From assembly GCA_951217055.1 (NCBI GenBank), contig OX578286.1, positions 34,325,307 to 34,389,306 on the forward strand: 64,000 nucleotides of DNA. The letters are read 5' to 3'. Below, piece by piece: positions 47,396 to 60,439 of this stretch (within the stretch, counting starts at the first letter, position 1; every line of letters begins with the position of its first letter). Below the pieces are notes generated by a model that was not told the DNA's origin, searched no databases, and saw nothing but the letters and a program-made list of their open reading frames with translations. The position numbers and the translations under genes were made by a program. Source of the stretch: Gerris lacustris. Its lineage: Eukaryota; Arthropoda; Insecta; Hemiptera; Gerridae.

Positions 47396-47720
47396 TAGAT
47401 TTCGTATTTTTTTAAAATCTATTTAAACTTATAACTAATAATTATATAATAACACATTGAAAATGAATAAAATTAACAGAGTTTCAGGTATGAGTTGACA
47501 ACAAAATATCGCCCCGTTTGCGGATGCTCTGTTTTTAGATCGCCGATATCGGCGATATCGGCAATATCGTATTGCAGTTGTATCGCTTTCATATCGCCCC
47601 GTGTGCGGCCCGCCTTTTACTCGGAAAAGCTCGATTTTCGGACACATATGTATCTCACCACTTGATATTACGTAAGTAAACATCGTCCCAACTTTTTCAA
47701 ATACGGACTTTTTTTACTTA

Positions 47721-48241
47721 TAGTCCAAGAGATAGCGTGCAAAAAAGTTTCTGACTAGCATTAAGCAAGAATTTTGTGTATTGGTAAATCTTTTGGTGCC
47801 TTTTAAGTATATCTGGTCAGCTAAGTTCGTCTGCGGGACATATCTTGGCAATAGGCATTTGCCAATTATAGTGGACAATGTGATTTTCATGATCCTGAGT
47901 TAGTTAGTAGACCAAAAATAAAGTTGATGTTAGTTTGTCCATTGATAGGTGATCCCTTTGATTTGGAGTCGTATTTGAATAACTGACATATCAACTTGAT
48001 TTTCGGTCTACTAACTAATTTTCTACTCAGGATCATGAAAATCACATTGTCCATCAAAAAGGACGGGACATTGCGGCTCTGCACCGGTATTTTTTTTTTT
48101 CAAATGCCTATTGCCAAGCTATGTCCTGTAGACGAACTTAGCCGACCACATATTCATAAAAGACACTAAAAGATTAACTTATACACAAAATTCCAGCTTG
48201 ATGTTAGTCAGACACTATTTTGTATGCTATCTCCTGGACTA
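47721..48241. mobile_element. Long inverted-repeat (foldback) element, copy 2 (complete)
   Basis: Termini TAGTCCAAGAGATAGC and GCTATCTCCTGGACTA, flanked by TTA on both sides (47718-47720, 48242-48244). Arms ~200-250 bp; same family as 4549-5105. Non-coding. Confidence 0.88.
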
Positions 48242-48841
48242 TTATACCTTGATGTATGAAATAATACTTCAAAATTTGTCCCAAAATATTAAAAAATCAC
48301 CCTTGCATATGCAATCTTCGTATTTTTTTCGTTTTTTTTTTAAAGATTAAACGAGATAATATCGTGATTTCTCCTTTCACGTAGATAGGTTATTTGGGCG
48401 ATAGTAGGGTTTTTAGAAGGAGATTGGGGTTCCAAGGTGGGGGGATAGTTTTGCTTGATTAAGGCGTTGTGTAATGTGGGCGAAAGGTCAGGTAAGCTTT
48501 GTGGGAACTAAGAACCTGAGCTGAGTCACAACTCCATCTCTAAACCTATAACCACACTGAAAGACTTCCTTTTACAATAATCTTATGTCTTGATATTACG
48601 TAAACATCTTCTTAACTTTTTCAAATTAAATATTTAAGACTTAAGTTGCCAAGCCTACGTATTTTTTTATTTTTTGTAATTTTTTTTTAAATCTGTAATG
48701 TAATAGAAAATCTTAATAGAATTCCTGCAATCTAATAGAAACTAGTCCGCGAATTAGTGTGGCACATAGCTTTCTATCACGTTTAATTTAATGATGTACT
48801 GACAACCCAGTATTGTTAAATTTATTTAATTCCTAACTTGT

Positions 48842-49030
48842 TTGCTTCCGAGCTTACCGAAAGTAACGGAAGCTATGTGATCGTTCTGAAGAACAAATCA
48901 TTTTTAGGTCTCCAATTTCAAAAATTCCAAGACTAAAATCCGTTTCAGACATCAGAGAACATTTGAGATCTGGTCTGCCAGTCGCTCAATTTGGTCTGTC
49001 TGTCGGTCGTTTGTCGTCTGTCCCCTGTGC
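48842..49030 (-). mobile_element. Family B repeat, reversed, truncated
   Basis: TTGCTTCCGAGCTTACCG to the GGTCTGTCTGTCGGTCG block. 48752-48785 upstream (GAATTAGTGTGGCACATAGC) is a forward B end fragment. Confidence 0.75.
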
Positions 49031-49530
49031 TGTCGTGTGGAACCTAAAATACTGCCAAATTTGACAAATTTTGGCATACATGTTTAGAAAAATCAAAACC
49101 CGAGATGAAATCGAGAAATGGATGTTAGCTCCAAATTTGGGAGTGCTACCCCTCCAAAAACTGCGATTTTGATTAAAATAATCTAAAATGTAGTCCATTT
49201 AAATACAAATTAAACGATATAAGCTAATTTTCCAGGAAAAATCTATTTCCTGACAAAATACATTTTAACGCGGACAGAAAGAGGCCGGGTTCGATTCCCC
49301 ACCGAGGAGAAATTATTTTTATGATAAATTTGGATTAAATGTTCAATAATAATTAAATGTACCTATGAAAATTAATAAATGGAAAACACTGGGCTAAGTA
49401 ATTATCAACTCGTATATGAGAAAGTTTGTCTGAGTTGTCTCGGATCGTTTTTTTTTTTTAATGATATTATCTCCTTCATGAATATAATTTAAAACTTTTA
49501 CATAAATATTTGGAAAATGTTTAGATAGAA
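49031..49530. other. Spacer with retroelement-like text and an isolated box B
   Basis: 49040-49160 (CAAATTTGACAAATTTTGGC, CCAAATTTGGGAGTGC) resembles a transposon tail. GGGTTCGATTCCCCACC at ~49287 fits Pol III box B without a recognisable box A. Confidence 0.3.
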
Positions 49531-49534
49531 TGTC

Positions 49535-51925
<2,391 letters not shown>

Positions 51926-51987
51926 ATTACTAAATGGATACTATAGCCTTAATAAATCACGAGTCAGAACTATCACATCAGCTCGGG

Positions 51988-53970
51988 AACAATATCGTTC
52001 TCCAGAACTATCTCAATGTTTCCATTACCTTAGGTAAGCTCGGAAGCAATATCGTTCTCCAGAACTATCTCAATGTTTCCATTACTTTAGGTAAGCTCGG
52101 AAGCAATATCGTTCTCCAGAACTATCTCAATGTTTCCATTACCTTAGGTAAGCTCGGAAGCAATATCGTTCTCCAGAACTATCTCAATGTTTTCATTACC
52201 TTAGGTAAGCTCGGAAGCAATATCGTTCTCCAGAACTATCTCAATGTTTCCATTACTTTAGGTAAGCTCGGAAGCAATATCGTTCTCCAGAACTATCTCA
52301 ATGTTTCCATTACCTTAGGTAAGCTCGGAAGCAATATCGTTCTCCAGAACTATCTCAATGTTTTCATTACCTTAGGTAAGCTCGGAAGCAATATCGTTCT
52401 CCAGAACTATCTCAATGTTTCCATTACTTTAGGTAAGCTCGGAAGCAATATCGTTCTCCAGAACTATCTCAATGTTTCCATTACCTTAGGTAAGCTCGGA
52501 AGCAATATCGTTCTCCAGAACTATCTCAATGTTTTCATTACCTTAGGTAAGCTCGGAAGCAATATCGTTCTCCAGAACTATCTCAATGTTTCCATTACTT
52601 TAGGTAAGCTCGGAAGCAATATCGTTCTCCAGAACTATCTCAATGTTTCCATTACCTTAGGTAAGCTCGGAAGCAATATCGTTCTCCAGAACTATCTCAA
52701 TGTTTTCATTACCTTAGGTAAGCTCGGAAGCAATATCGTTCTCCAGAACTATCTCAATGTTTCCATTACTTTAGGTAAGCTCGGAAGCAATATCGTTCTC
52801 CAGAACTATCTCAATGTTTCCATTACTTTAGGTAAGCTCGGAAGCAATATCGTTCTCCAGAACTATCTCAATGTTTCCATTACTTTAGGTAAGCTCGGAA
52901 GCAATATCGTTCTCCAGAACTATCTCAATGTTTCCATTACTTTAGGTAAGCTCGGAAGCAATATCGTTCTCCAGAACTATCTCAATGTTTCCATTACCTT
53001 AGGTAAGCTCGGAAGCAATATCGTTCTCCAGAACTATCTCAATGTTTCCATTACTTTAGGTAAGCTCGGAAGCAATATCGTTCTCCAGAACTATCTCAAT
53101 GTTTTCATTACCTTAGGTAAGCTCGGAAGCAATATCGTTCTCCAGAACTATCTCAATGTTTCCATTACCTTAGGTAAGCTCGGAAGCAATATCGTTCTCC
53201 AGAACTATCTCAATGTTTCCATTACCTTAGGTAAGCTCGGAAGCAATATCGTTCTCCAGAACTATCTTAATGTTTCCATTACCTTAGGTAAGCTCGGAAG
53301 CAATATCGTTCTCCAGAACTATCTGAATGTTTCCATTACCTTAGGTAAGCTCGGAAGCAATATCGTTCTTAAGAACTATCTCAATGTTTCCATTACCTTA
53401 GGTAAGCTCGGAAGCAATATCGTTCTTAAGAACTATCTCAATGTTTCCATTACCTTAGGTAAGCTCGGAAGCAATATCGTTCTCCAGAACTATCTCAATG
53501 TTTCCATTACCTTAGGTAAGCTCGGAAACAATATCGTTCTTAAGAACTATCTCAATGTTTCCATTACCTTAGGTAAGCTCGGAAACAATATCGTTCTCCA
53601 GAACTATCTCAATGTTTCCATTACCTTAGGTAAGCTCGGAAGCAATATCGTTCTTAAGAACTATCTCAATGTTTCCATTACCTTAGGTAAGCTCGGAAGC
53701 AATATCGTTCTCCAGAACTATCTCAATGTTTCCATTACCTTAGGTAAGCTCGGAAGCAATATCGTTCTCCAGAACTATCTCAATGTTTTCATTACCTTAG
53801 GTAAGCTCGGAAGCAATATCGTTCTCCAGAACTATCTCAATGTTTCCATTACCTTAGGTAAGCTCGGAAGCAATATCGTTCTCCAGAACTATCTCAATGT
53901 TTCCATTACCTTAGGTAAGCTCGGAAGCAATATCGTTCTCCAGAACTATCTCAATGTTTCCATTCCCTTA
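51988..53970 (+). repeat. 57-bp satellite, 35 units, derived from the end of family B
   Basis: AATATCGTTCTCCAGAAC recurs from 51991 to 53929 at exactly 57-bp intervals (34 intervals). The unit aligns end to end with the last ~57 bp of family B (CGTTCTTCAGAACGATCAC, TTCCGTTACC, GGTAAGCTCGGAAGCAA). The first third shows a three-unit order: TTTCCATTACTTTA, TTTCCATTACCTTA, TTTTCATTACCTTA, repeated about four times, a 171-bp higher-order period. The last third carries TTAAGAACT variants instead of CCAGAACT. The 57-bp period leaves one frame open for 701 codons; this is a by-product. Confidence 0.97.
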
Positions 53971-54394
53971 AACTGGGCAACTGGGGCTATCTGCGGGCTA
54001 CTTTCGATAAAATATCCAAATGTTTTAAAAATCAGATGAGTATTTTTGAAGATATAAGTGTAAACAAATGTATGTTCTTGCGCATGTTGAAGAAAAGGAA
54101 ATGGGCGCAAAAGGTTGAAACTTATCTGGGTTCAATAATGGGCCCATCCAAATTTTAGTAAAATCAGACAAGTAGATTTAAGATGAGTAAACAAGTATGT
54201 TGATCAGCATGTTGATCATATCAAATCAGATGTAAATCAGTATGTTGGTTAGCAAAAATTAAGACGGACCGACAGACAGACACGGAACCAAAAATATTCC
54301 GTGATGGCTGAAAGGGATTTCTATTTTGGAAATTTTTAACTCGGTGTCTATCGTTCGTTTTCCAGAACGATCTCAGCTCGGAAGCAATATCTAG
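53967..54394 (+). mobile_element. Family B remnant carrying the satellite
   Basis: Directly after the array the sequence continues as forward B from GGGGCTATCTGCGGGC through a GACGGACCGACAGACAGACA run to CCAGAACGATCTCAGCTCGG. So the array sits in front of, and is homologous to, the end of the same family. Confidence 0.85.
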
Positions 54395-54439
54395 AAGTAG
54401 AAAAGACAGTAAAGGAGTCGAGACAGAGGTTCAAATCTA

Positions 54440-54585
54440 GTAACAAAATGGGTGATAGTAACAAATAATAATAGTAACAAATAATAATAGTAACAAATAA
54501 TAATAGTAACAAATAATAATAGTAACAAATTCAAAAACTAACAACCAATCGTTAATAACAATGTAATAGTAACAAATAATAATGT
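54440..54585 (+). repeat. 15-bp (AATAATAATAGTAAC) array
   Basis: Six or so units of AATAATAATAGTAAC, and again at 54775-54815 beyond the three satellite units. Confidence 0.85.
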
Positions 54586-54589
54586 TTAA

Positions 54590-54778
54590 ATAACTCAATG
54601 TTTCCATTACCTTAGGTAAGCTCGGAAGCAATATCGTTCTCCAGAACTATCTCAATGTTTCCATTACCTTAGGTAAGCTCGGAAGCAATATCGTTCTCCA
54701 GAACTATCTTAATGTTTCCATTACCTTAGGTAAGCTCGGAAGCAATATCGTTCTCCAGAACTATCTCAATGTTCCATT
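54590..54778 (+). repeat. Detached block of three 57-bp satellite units
   Basis: CTCAATGTTTCCATTACC to the third AATATCGTTCTCCAGAAC, same unit as 51988-53970. It lies ~620 bp beyond the main array and is bracketed by AATAATAGTAAC repeats, as if moved there as a block. Confidence 0.92.
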
Positions 54779-54885
54779 AACAAATAATAATAGTAACATA
54801 TATAATAGTAACAAATTCAAACACTAACAATCAATCCGACGCGACGGTGAGACTCACTTCGAAATGATTTGTTATTGCTAAGCTA

Positions 54886-55020
54886 AGGCAACCACATTTA
54901 TTCCAATAAAAATAAATGTTTGTTTTGATTTGCTGGTCTTCAAATAGATATAAACTATCTACATAGAAAGAATAAATTATCTAAATTAATTTTACTTTTT
55001 TTCTAAATATAAAATTACGC
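54886..55020 (+). repeat. Interspersed repeat family D, copy 2
   Basis: GGCAACCACATTTATTCC, TGTTTGTTTTGATTTGCTGG, TCTTCAAATAGATAT as at 28088-28230. Confidence 0.65.
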
Positions 55021-55284
55021 TCTTTGTCACAGGCTTAACGGATCGTTTATTATAAGTGATGATAAATCAGAGTAATAAAACAACTAGGCTAGATTTATGA
55101 AGTTGTTTTGAGAATCTCCAGACAACATTTTATACAGAGCTAGCAGGACCAGTACGATGTAGAGTTTTGAATTGAAATGGAATGAATAGGAGAGAGAGAA
55201 CCGGGTAGAGATGTGAGGGATCTAAGATCTTGTACTGAGCCAGAGTTACGTCATTGTCAATTAACTAACAAAACTATATAATAG

Positions 55285-55479
55285 ATTGTCAGTACAATAC
55301 AAAGCCTTGCGTCATCTACCCCTAGCACTGTATTGCACGAGGCTACACTCTTTAAGAAAAGTTTTACTCGACGTATAAAACGAAAAAATAAACATCTGAA
55401 AACACGTACTGCAGAACAAATAGTAAATGAAAGTAAAAACACACTTAAGTGTTTCCTACGAGATTTACAAGAACGCTAG
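55285..55479 (+). other. Unassigned basic open segment (possible terminal exon)
   Basis: 64 codons open without ATG, ending TAG at 55477-55479. The segment is rich in Lys and Arg (FKKSFTRRIKRKNKHLKTR, then AEQIVNESKNTLKCFLRDLQ) and is bounded upstream by GATTGTCAG, a weak splice acceptor. Codon content is less A/T-run-like than neighbouring frames. No family recognised. It may be the last exon of an unseen gene, a transposon remnant, or chance. Confidence 0.2.
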
Positions 55480-55566
55480 TTTAGTGGCGAAGAACAACTT
55501 CCTTAACAAGTCTCTAAGTGTCTATATTAAATACTAACAATAATAATTAATCAGTGGCGTACCCAT

Positions 55567-56325
55567 GATGATCCAAATACTTCCACCCACAATGTTGTTG
55601 AGTGTGAATCATTGATTAAAGGAAAATACTGATGATCCAAATACTTCCACCCACAATGTTGTTGAGTGTGAATCATTGATTAAAGGAAAATACTGATGAT
55701 CCAAATACTTCCACCCACAATGTTGTTGAGTGTGAATCATTGATTAAAGGAAAATACTGATGATCCAAATACTTCCACCCACAATGTTGTTGAGTGTGAA
55801 TCATTGATTAAAGGAAAATACTGATGATCCAAATACTTCCACCCACAATGTTGTTGAGTGTGAATCATTGATTAAAGGAAAATACTGATGATCAAAATAC
55901 TTCCACCCACAATGTTGTTGAGTGTGAATCATTGATTAAAGGAAAATACTGATGATCCAAATACTTCCACCCACAATGTTGTTGAGTGTGAATCATTGAT
56001 TAAAGGAAAATACTGATGATCAAAATACTTCCACCCACAATGTTGTTGGGTGTGAACCATTGATTAAAGAAAAATACTGATGATCCAAATACTTCCACCC
56101 ACAATGTTGTTGAGTGTGAATCATTGATTAAAGGAAAATACTGAAAATCCATGTACTTCCACCCACAATGTTGTTGGGTGTGAACCATTGATTAAAGGAA
56201 AATACTGATGATCCAAATACTTCCACCCACAATGTTGTTGAGTGTGAACCATTGATTAAAGGAAAATATTGATGATCTAAATATTTCCACTCGCTATGTT
56301 GTTTTGGGTGAACCATTGAAAAAAC
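55567..56325 (+). repeat. 64-bp tandem array, ~12 units
   Basis: GATGATCCAAATACTTCCAC recurs at 55567, 55631, 55695 and so on. Units are almost identical in the first two-thirds and more diverged (GGGTGTGAACC, AAATATTTCC) towards the right end, as expected where one edge is older. Confidence 0.97.
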
Positions 56326-56329
56326 TACC

Positions 56330-57685
56330 CAATAACGAACGTAAAAAAAATACCAAGGGAGCTTTATTAGACATTACGATAAAGATTATTAAATATATTA
56401 ATGACATAATAATAAAAATAATTATATTAACTTACAGATGATGATAAAGACTAACTTAACACCAACATACCTGCCAACACAAAGAAAAAAATAATTAAAA
56501 TAATATAATAATTATAAAAATACAAAATAAATATTATTTAAAATTAAGAGAATTGTCAAAATACGCAACACACAATTGACTCAGGGGGTGAGCACTAAGC
56601 ACACCACCTGGGTTGAGAAGTGTCGCCAAGAACTTGGAAAAAATCTACATCAAACTACCACTGTGCGCGCGCATAGGTAGGCCCAATTTCTTCCCGACTG
56701 TTATCCCCACTGTTTATTTTGAATAAAAGGTTACAATCTAACATTTTTTAATCAAGTTTTTAATGAAATATTTTCTTGTTTAAAGGGTTTTTTATTTCAA
56801 TTTGCAGTTATAATTTACCGATTTTTCTACTAAATTATCACAGTTTACCTTTTCAAATAATTTAATACATACAATTTTAAAAAGTTTAACGTAAATGTTA
56901 TACATATTTAAATATGTATTATTTTATCTTATAGTTAAGAAATAATATGAATTTGAAGTAGATAGGAACTACGTTTAAGTAAGCCTTCTGCTGATTTTGA
57001 TTCTGAAATGTAAATTTTGAAGAATTAATATTAAAATCAAAAGTTTTATATAGAGAGTTTTTTGTGTAAAACATTGGTTAAAGTTATTGATTCACATTCA
57101 CAGTCACCGAATAAAGTTTATCTATTTGACAATGCCTAGAAGAAACTTATCCTAAGCTCTAGGCAATTGTATGCGTTTACATTTCGAAATACAAAACGCG
57201 AGTGGAAGGGAAGAAAATAACATAACCTAATCGAATTTTTCACATTCTTCGTCATTTTCTATAGTTATAACCATGCGGGAGGTAATCGATCCTACTAGAT
57301 TTTCCAAGTTCGTGGCGACACTTTTATCGCCTAGTGCTCAATCCCCATTTTATAAGATCCTTGCAATTGACTTAACTTAGACTTTAATATGTTCAAAATT
57401 ATAAGAAAAGCCGTAACTATAAAGATAATAACAAGAAAAAAATACAACAAGATAAAAAGATAACAATCCTTCAACTCTTTTTGGCTTCTTATAAGCGTTC
57501 CTTCTCTATTTACTATCTTATACACGTGGTACATAAAAACTCGAAGTATTGCTTCTCTCGTTTTTAAGAAGAACTGTTTGAACGCCTAGGGAATGTGCGT
57601 GAAAAAAATGGATGTTGGGTCGAAGTTTTAAACTAACTATCAACTTAACAAATTGGTTGTGTTGACCGATATTTTGTGGTAATCG
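56330..57685. other. A+T-rich spacer, no recognised gene
   Basis: 56575-56705 is richer in G+C (CTAAGCACACCACCTGGG, GTGCGCGCGCATAGG), and 57290-57345 repeats part of it inverted (CGTGGCGACACTTTTATCGC, AGTGCTCAATCCCC), so 56590-57350 may be a TIR element with ends near these points. Not resolved. Confidence 0.3.
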
Positions 57686-57687
57686 AA

Positions 57688-57927
57688 CATGATGATAATT
57701 AACACTTGAATAAATTACACGTTGTTCAAGTTAAAATATATATATTTTAGTCTAACCACAATACGATATATACAGTCTATATATACGATTTACTGAAGAT
57801 AGTCGAAAGACGGAAACGATCGTCTGATTTTTATATTTATGTTAATTGTGGTTAGACTAAAATAAAATATATATATTTTAACTTGAACAAAGTGTAATTT
57901 ATTCAAGTGTAAATTATCATCATATCA
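57688..57927. mobile_element. Palindromic MITE, ~240 bp
   Basis: GATGATAATTAACACTTG, AATAAATTACACGTTGTTCA and TTTTAGTCTAACCACAAT on the left return inverted on the right (ATTGTGGTTAGACTAAAAT, TGAACAAAGTGTAATTTATT, CAAGTGTAAATTATCATCAT). Arms ~85-90 bp around a ~65-bp centre. Confidence 0.85.
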
Positions 57928-58299
57928 ACTTAACTTCAAGATATATCGATGTTTCTCTTGGCAGAGTCCCCTCTAGGTGGGGTAATAGGTAATAGGGTGG
58001 GGGTAGGTCTATTCAGTAAGTGTTCATAATAAGTATTATAGCCAGATAAAAATAAACAACTTTTATTATTATGTTTATTATACTTTTTGTACTTTTTTTA
58101 TTACTACCTACTACCTACTTTTTATTTTTACTTTTCTACCTTTCGTTTTTATTAGGGACGTCGGTTATAATAGGGTCCGTTATAAGTGAAGTCCGTAGTC
58201 CGTTATAGTGAGTTTCTACTCAATTTTATCGAGCTAAGTCGAATGAGACAACGATAAGGTCAATTGAATCATTCCTTATCAATATTTGATAGTTGTTGT

Positions 58300-59030
58300 T
58301 TTTGTTTTTACTACGTTTTTATTAGCTTGCTTTCTTGTATGTTTGTTTGTTTGTCCGGTACAAATCTTGCAATCGATTTTTAACTAACTTCCCGAGTACC
58401 TAAACATTTGAAACTTTTAGAAAAGCTCAGAACACGATGACAATGCATTATTTTAATACTTTTAACCATCTTTCAGCAGAATTCAATTAGTTTTCAGCAA
58501 ATTTTAACGTATGGAAAGTTAGTTCAGAAAAAATCCGCAAGTTATTTTATTTGTTTTGACATATCCCATAGTATTTACAATCTTCATTTTGACGGGTTTC
58601 AAATTTGTGATTTTTTTTATTAAGAGGCAAACATTGAATGACAGCGAAAAGTAAACAAAGAAATAAATTAATTGAATGTGACACCCAGGTTAGTTTACAC
58701 TTGTATCCTAGGTATAGGTTTAATTTTTCTTGCATCTGTACTTCTTTACTTGTGCACATTTTTCTTCTCTTACCGTTCCCTACACGGGGGCATATCAATG
58801 GCACGGTTTAGATTCGGTGTTGGTGAGTGGTGAGATCCGTTGTACAAAGATTTGTCCTTTTATAGGTTTAACATAAATAAGCTCTTTATATGGATGTATT
58901 TTTTTCACTAACATTATATATTACTATAACTAACAATGACAATTAGATTATCAACATTACATATGATTCAACAGAAAATTTAAAAACGTAGTTTATAAAA
59001 AGTTCTTTTTATCTTGTAATTTTTTTGTTT
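58300..59030 (+). mobile_element. Interspersed repeat family G, copy 2
   Basis: Opposite orientation to 29210-29830. GAACACGATGACAATGCATT-type order is conserved (here CTCAGAACACGATGACAATG), as are TTTCAGCAGAATTC, CTTCATTTTGACGGGT and GATCCGTTGTACAAAG. About 150 bp around 58640-58800 has no counterpart in copy 1. Confidence 0.75.
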
Positions 59031-59225
59031 TCTTTTGGAAAAATAAAAACAATTTTCAAATATTATCTCAATATGAAAGGATACAAAGTTCTCAAATTCG
59101 ATTCAGCTCGATAAAATACGTATAAAAGAACACTTCACTTGAATAAATTTAATTAAAGATTTTATTAATAAAAATTAATACAATTTTGGGCATTTCTTGA
59201 AATTCTTAAGTCTACTACCAAAATT

Positions 59226-59574
59226 TAGTGTTGCTTCTTTAAATTGGTACTCGTTTATGTTTTTTTTTAATATAAATGGATATTATTATTTAAACATTTT
59301 TTTGTCTAAAGAACTATTATGATAAAGGGATGTTTAGTACAATGTACTTTGGGACAAAGGAATATCACACATCTCTTTTTATAAGGGGAGTAACAGTCTA
59401 AAGAAGATCATTCCATACACCTTCTTCAGACTGTTACTCCCCTATGTTGTTTTAGAATATAAATGACTGACTAAATAACTATTAAGACAAAGGTATGTTT
59501 AGTCCAATGTACTTTGGGACAAAGGTATATCACACTTCTGTTTTTATAAGGGGAGTAACAGTCTAAAGAAGAGC
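59226..59574 (-). mobile_element. Family A foldback MITE, copy 11 (partial tandem dimer)
   Basis: Two cores in reverse (GGGATGTTTAGTACAATG and GGTATGTTTAGTCCAATG), each followed by GGGGAGTAACAGTCTAAAGA. Same dimer layout as 32199-32598. Confidence 0.9.
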
Positions 59575-59659
59575 TAACTTAGTCTCTTTTGCACTATTAA
59601 TACCTTACATCATATCAATGTTAAACAGTGTATATGAGAAAGTTCTAAACAAAAATCCA

Positions 59660-59910
59660 TAAAAACCGATTCCACTTGATCGGTCTCATTAATTAAGTGA
59701 ATGCGGGTTTAGTGTAGTTTCTTATCAGTAAAAAGATGATAAGGCACGAGACAGCACATTCACCGCAAGTTCAAGTGCACTTAAGTGAAGAACATGAAGT
59801 ATTCTGGTTACACTTAAGAGTGCCTCTCTAGAAGAGTGCAGCGCAAGAGTTGAGGACTGCTGATGTCGGTCCATATTGAGTGCACTTTGTCAAGTGTTGA
59901 ACGTACCATC
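59660..59910. promoter_or_regulatory. Cluster of NK-2-type homeodomain motifs (candidate enhancer)
   Basis: Seven matches to T(C/T)AAGTG on either strand within 224 bp: 59673-59679, 59693-59699, 59771-59777, 59778-59784, 59781-59787, 59811-59817 and 59890-59896. Uniform composition would give about one per 4,096 bp. T(C/T)AAGTG is the known core for Tinman/Nkx2-class proteins. The stretch lacks recognised repeats and is less A+T-rich than its surroundings. Function is inference. Confidence 0.3.
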
Positions 59911-59929
59911 ATTAATAATGCATCTTTCC

Positions 59930-60435
59930 CTTTCATCAAATTACAATTTTAAATTCACTTCGGCCAAAAGAAGCTTCAATTATTATTTCTCTACATAATT
60001 ACAGAAAGAAATGAAACTATTATTATGTTTCCATGAGTATTCAAAAACGTTTTTAAAACTGTTTTTGGTTTGGAAGTGTTTCCATGAGGAGTTTTCAAGA
60101 CAGTTTTCACAGCAATTTTGATAACTATAAACTCCCAGACCAGTTATAGTTAAGTCAGGTTATTCATATCTCTGCTTAGCATACCTACTGCGCATGTATC
60201 AATTCTCTTTTCAATTCAATACACCTGTTTTCATGGTATTTTTTTCAAAACAGTTTCAATACAAAATTAAAAAATTTGCTGTTGAGACCTTGAACTCAAA
60301 AAGTTTTGAAAACGTGTAAGTACATAAAGATGTATCAAAAGTTCTTCAGACTTCCTAGCAATCTTTCGCTTTCCCATGTCACACAATAGTTCCGGATTCG
60401 ATTCACGGAAAACTCTCATTTATTTGTTCAAACAC
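59930..60435. other. Spacer with internally repetitive text
   Basis: 60028-60120 carries two versions of TTTCCATGAG followed by TTTTCAAAACAG-like sequence. A third, TTTTCATGGTATTTTTTTCA, is at ~60228, suggesting an old TIR or tandem element. A box B-like GGATTCGATTCACGG is at ~60393. Confidence 0.3.
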
Positions 60436-60439
60436 CATC

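Larger units (their letters stand above)
46637..47617. mobile_element. TIR element with CG-rich ends (~980 bp)
   Basis: Left CCGTCCGCACATGGGGCGAT and right ATCGCCCCGTGTGCGGCC are inverted. The inner halves also match (ATACAACTGCAATACGATAT against ATATCGTATTGCAGTTGTAT). Repeated GGCGATATCGG occurs on the right. Such CCGCACA-GGGGCGA ends are known in hAT-type MITEs; assignment is inference. It contains a 110-bp palindrome (47043-47152) and a family A copy (47219). Confidence 0.7.

Noticed and set aside
49280..49305. tRNA genes at box B-like motifs (also 30832, 44336, 60393)
   Set aside because: No matching box A, acceptor stem or anticodon arm at the right distance.
51988..53970. Centromeric alpha-type satellite because of the 171-bp period
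   Set aside because: 171 bp is three 57-bp units here; the match in length to primate alpha satellite is coincidental and the sequence is unrelated.
51934..54039. 701-codon open frame of 19-residue repeats
   Set aside because: It is the 57-bp satellite read in one frame. The unit derives from non-coding family B DNA, and the frame simply starts and stops at the array edges.
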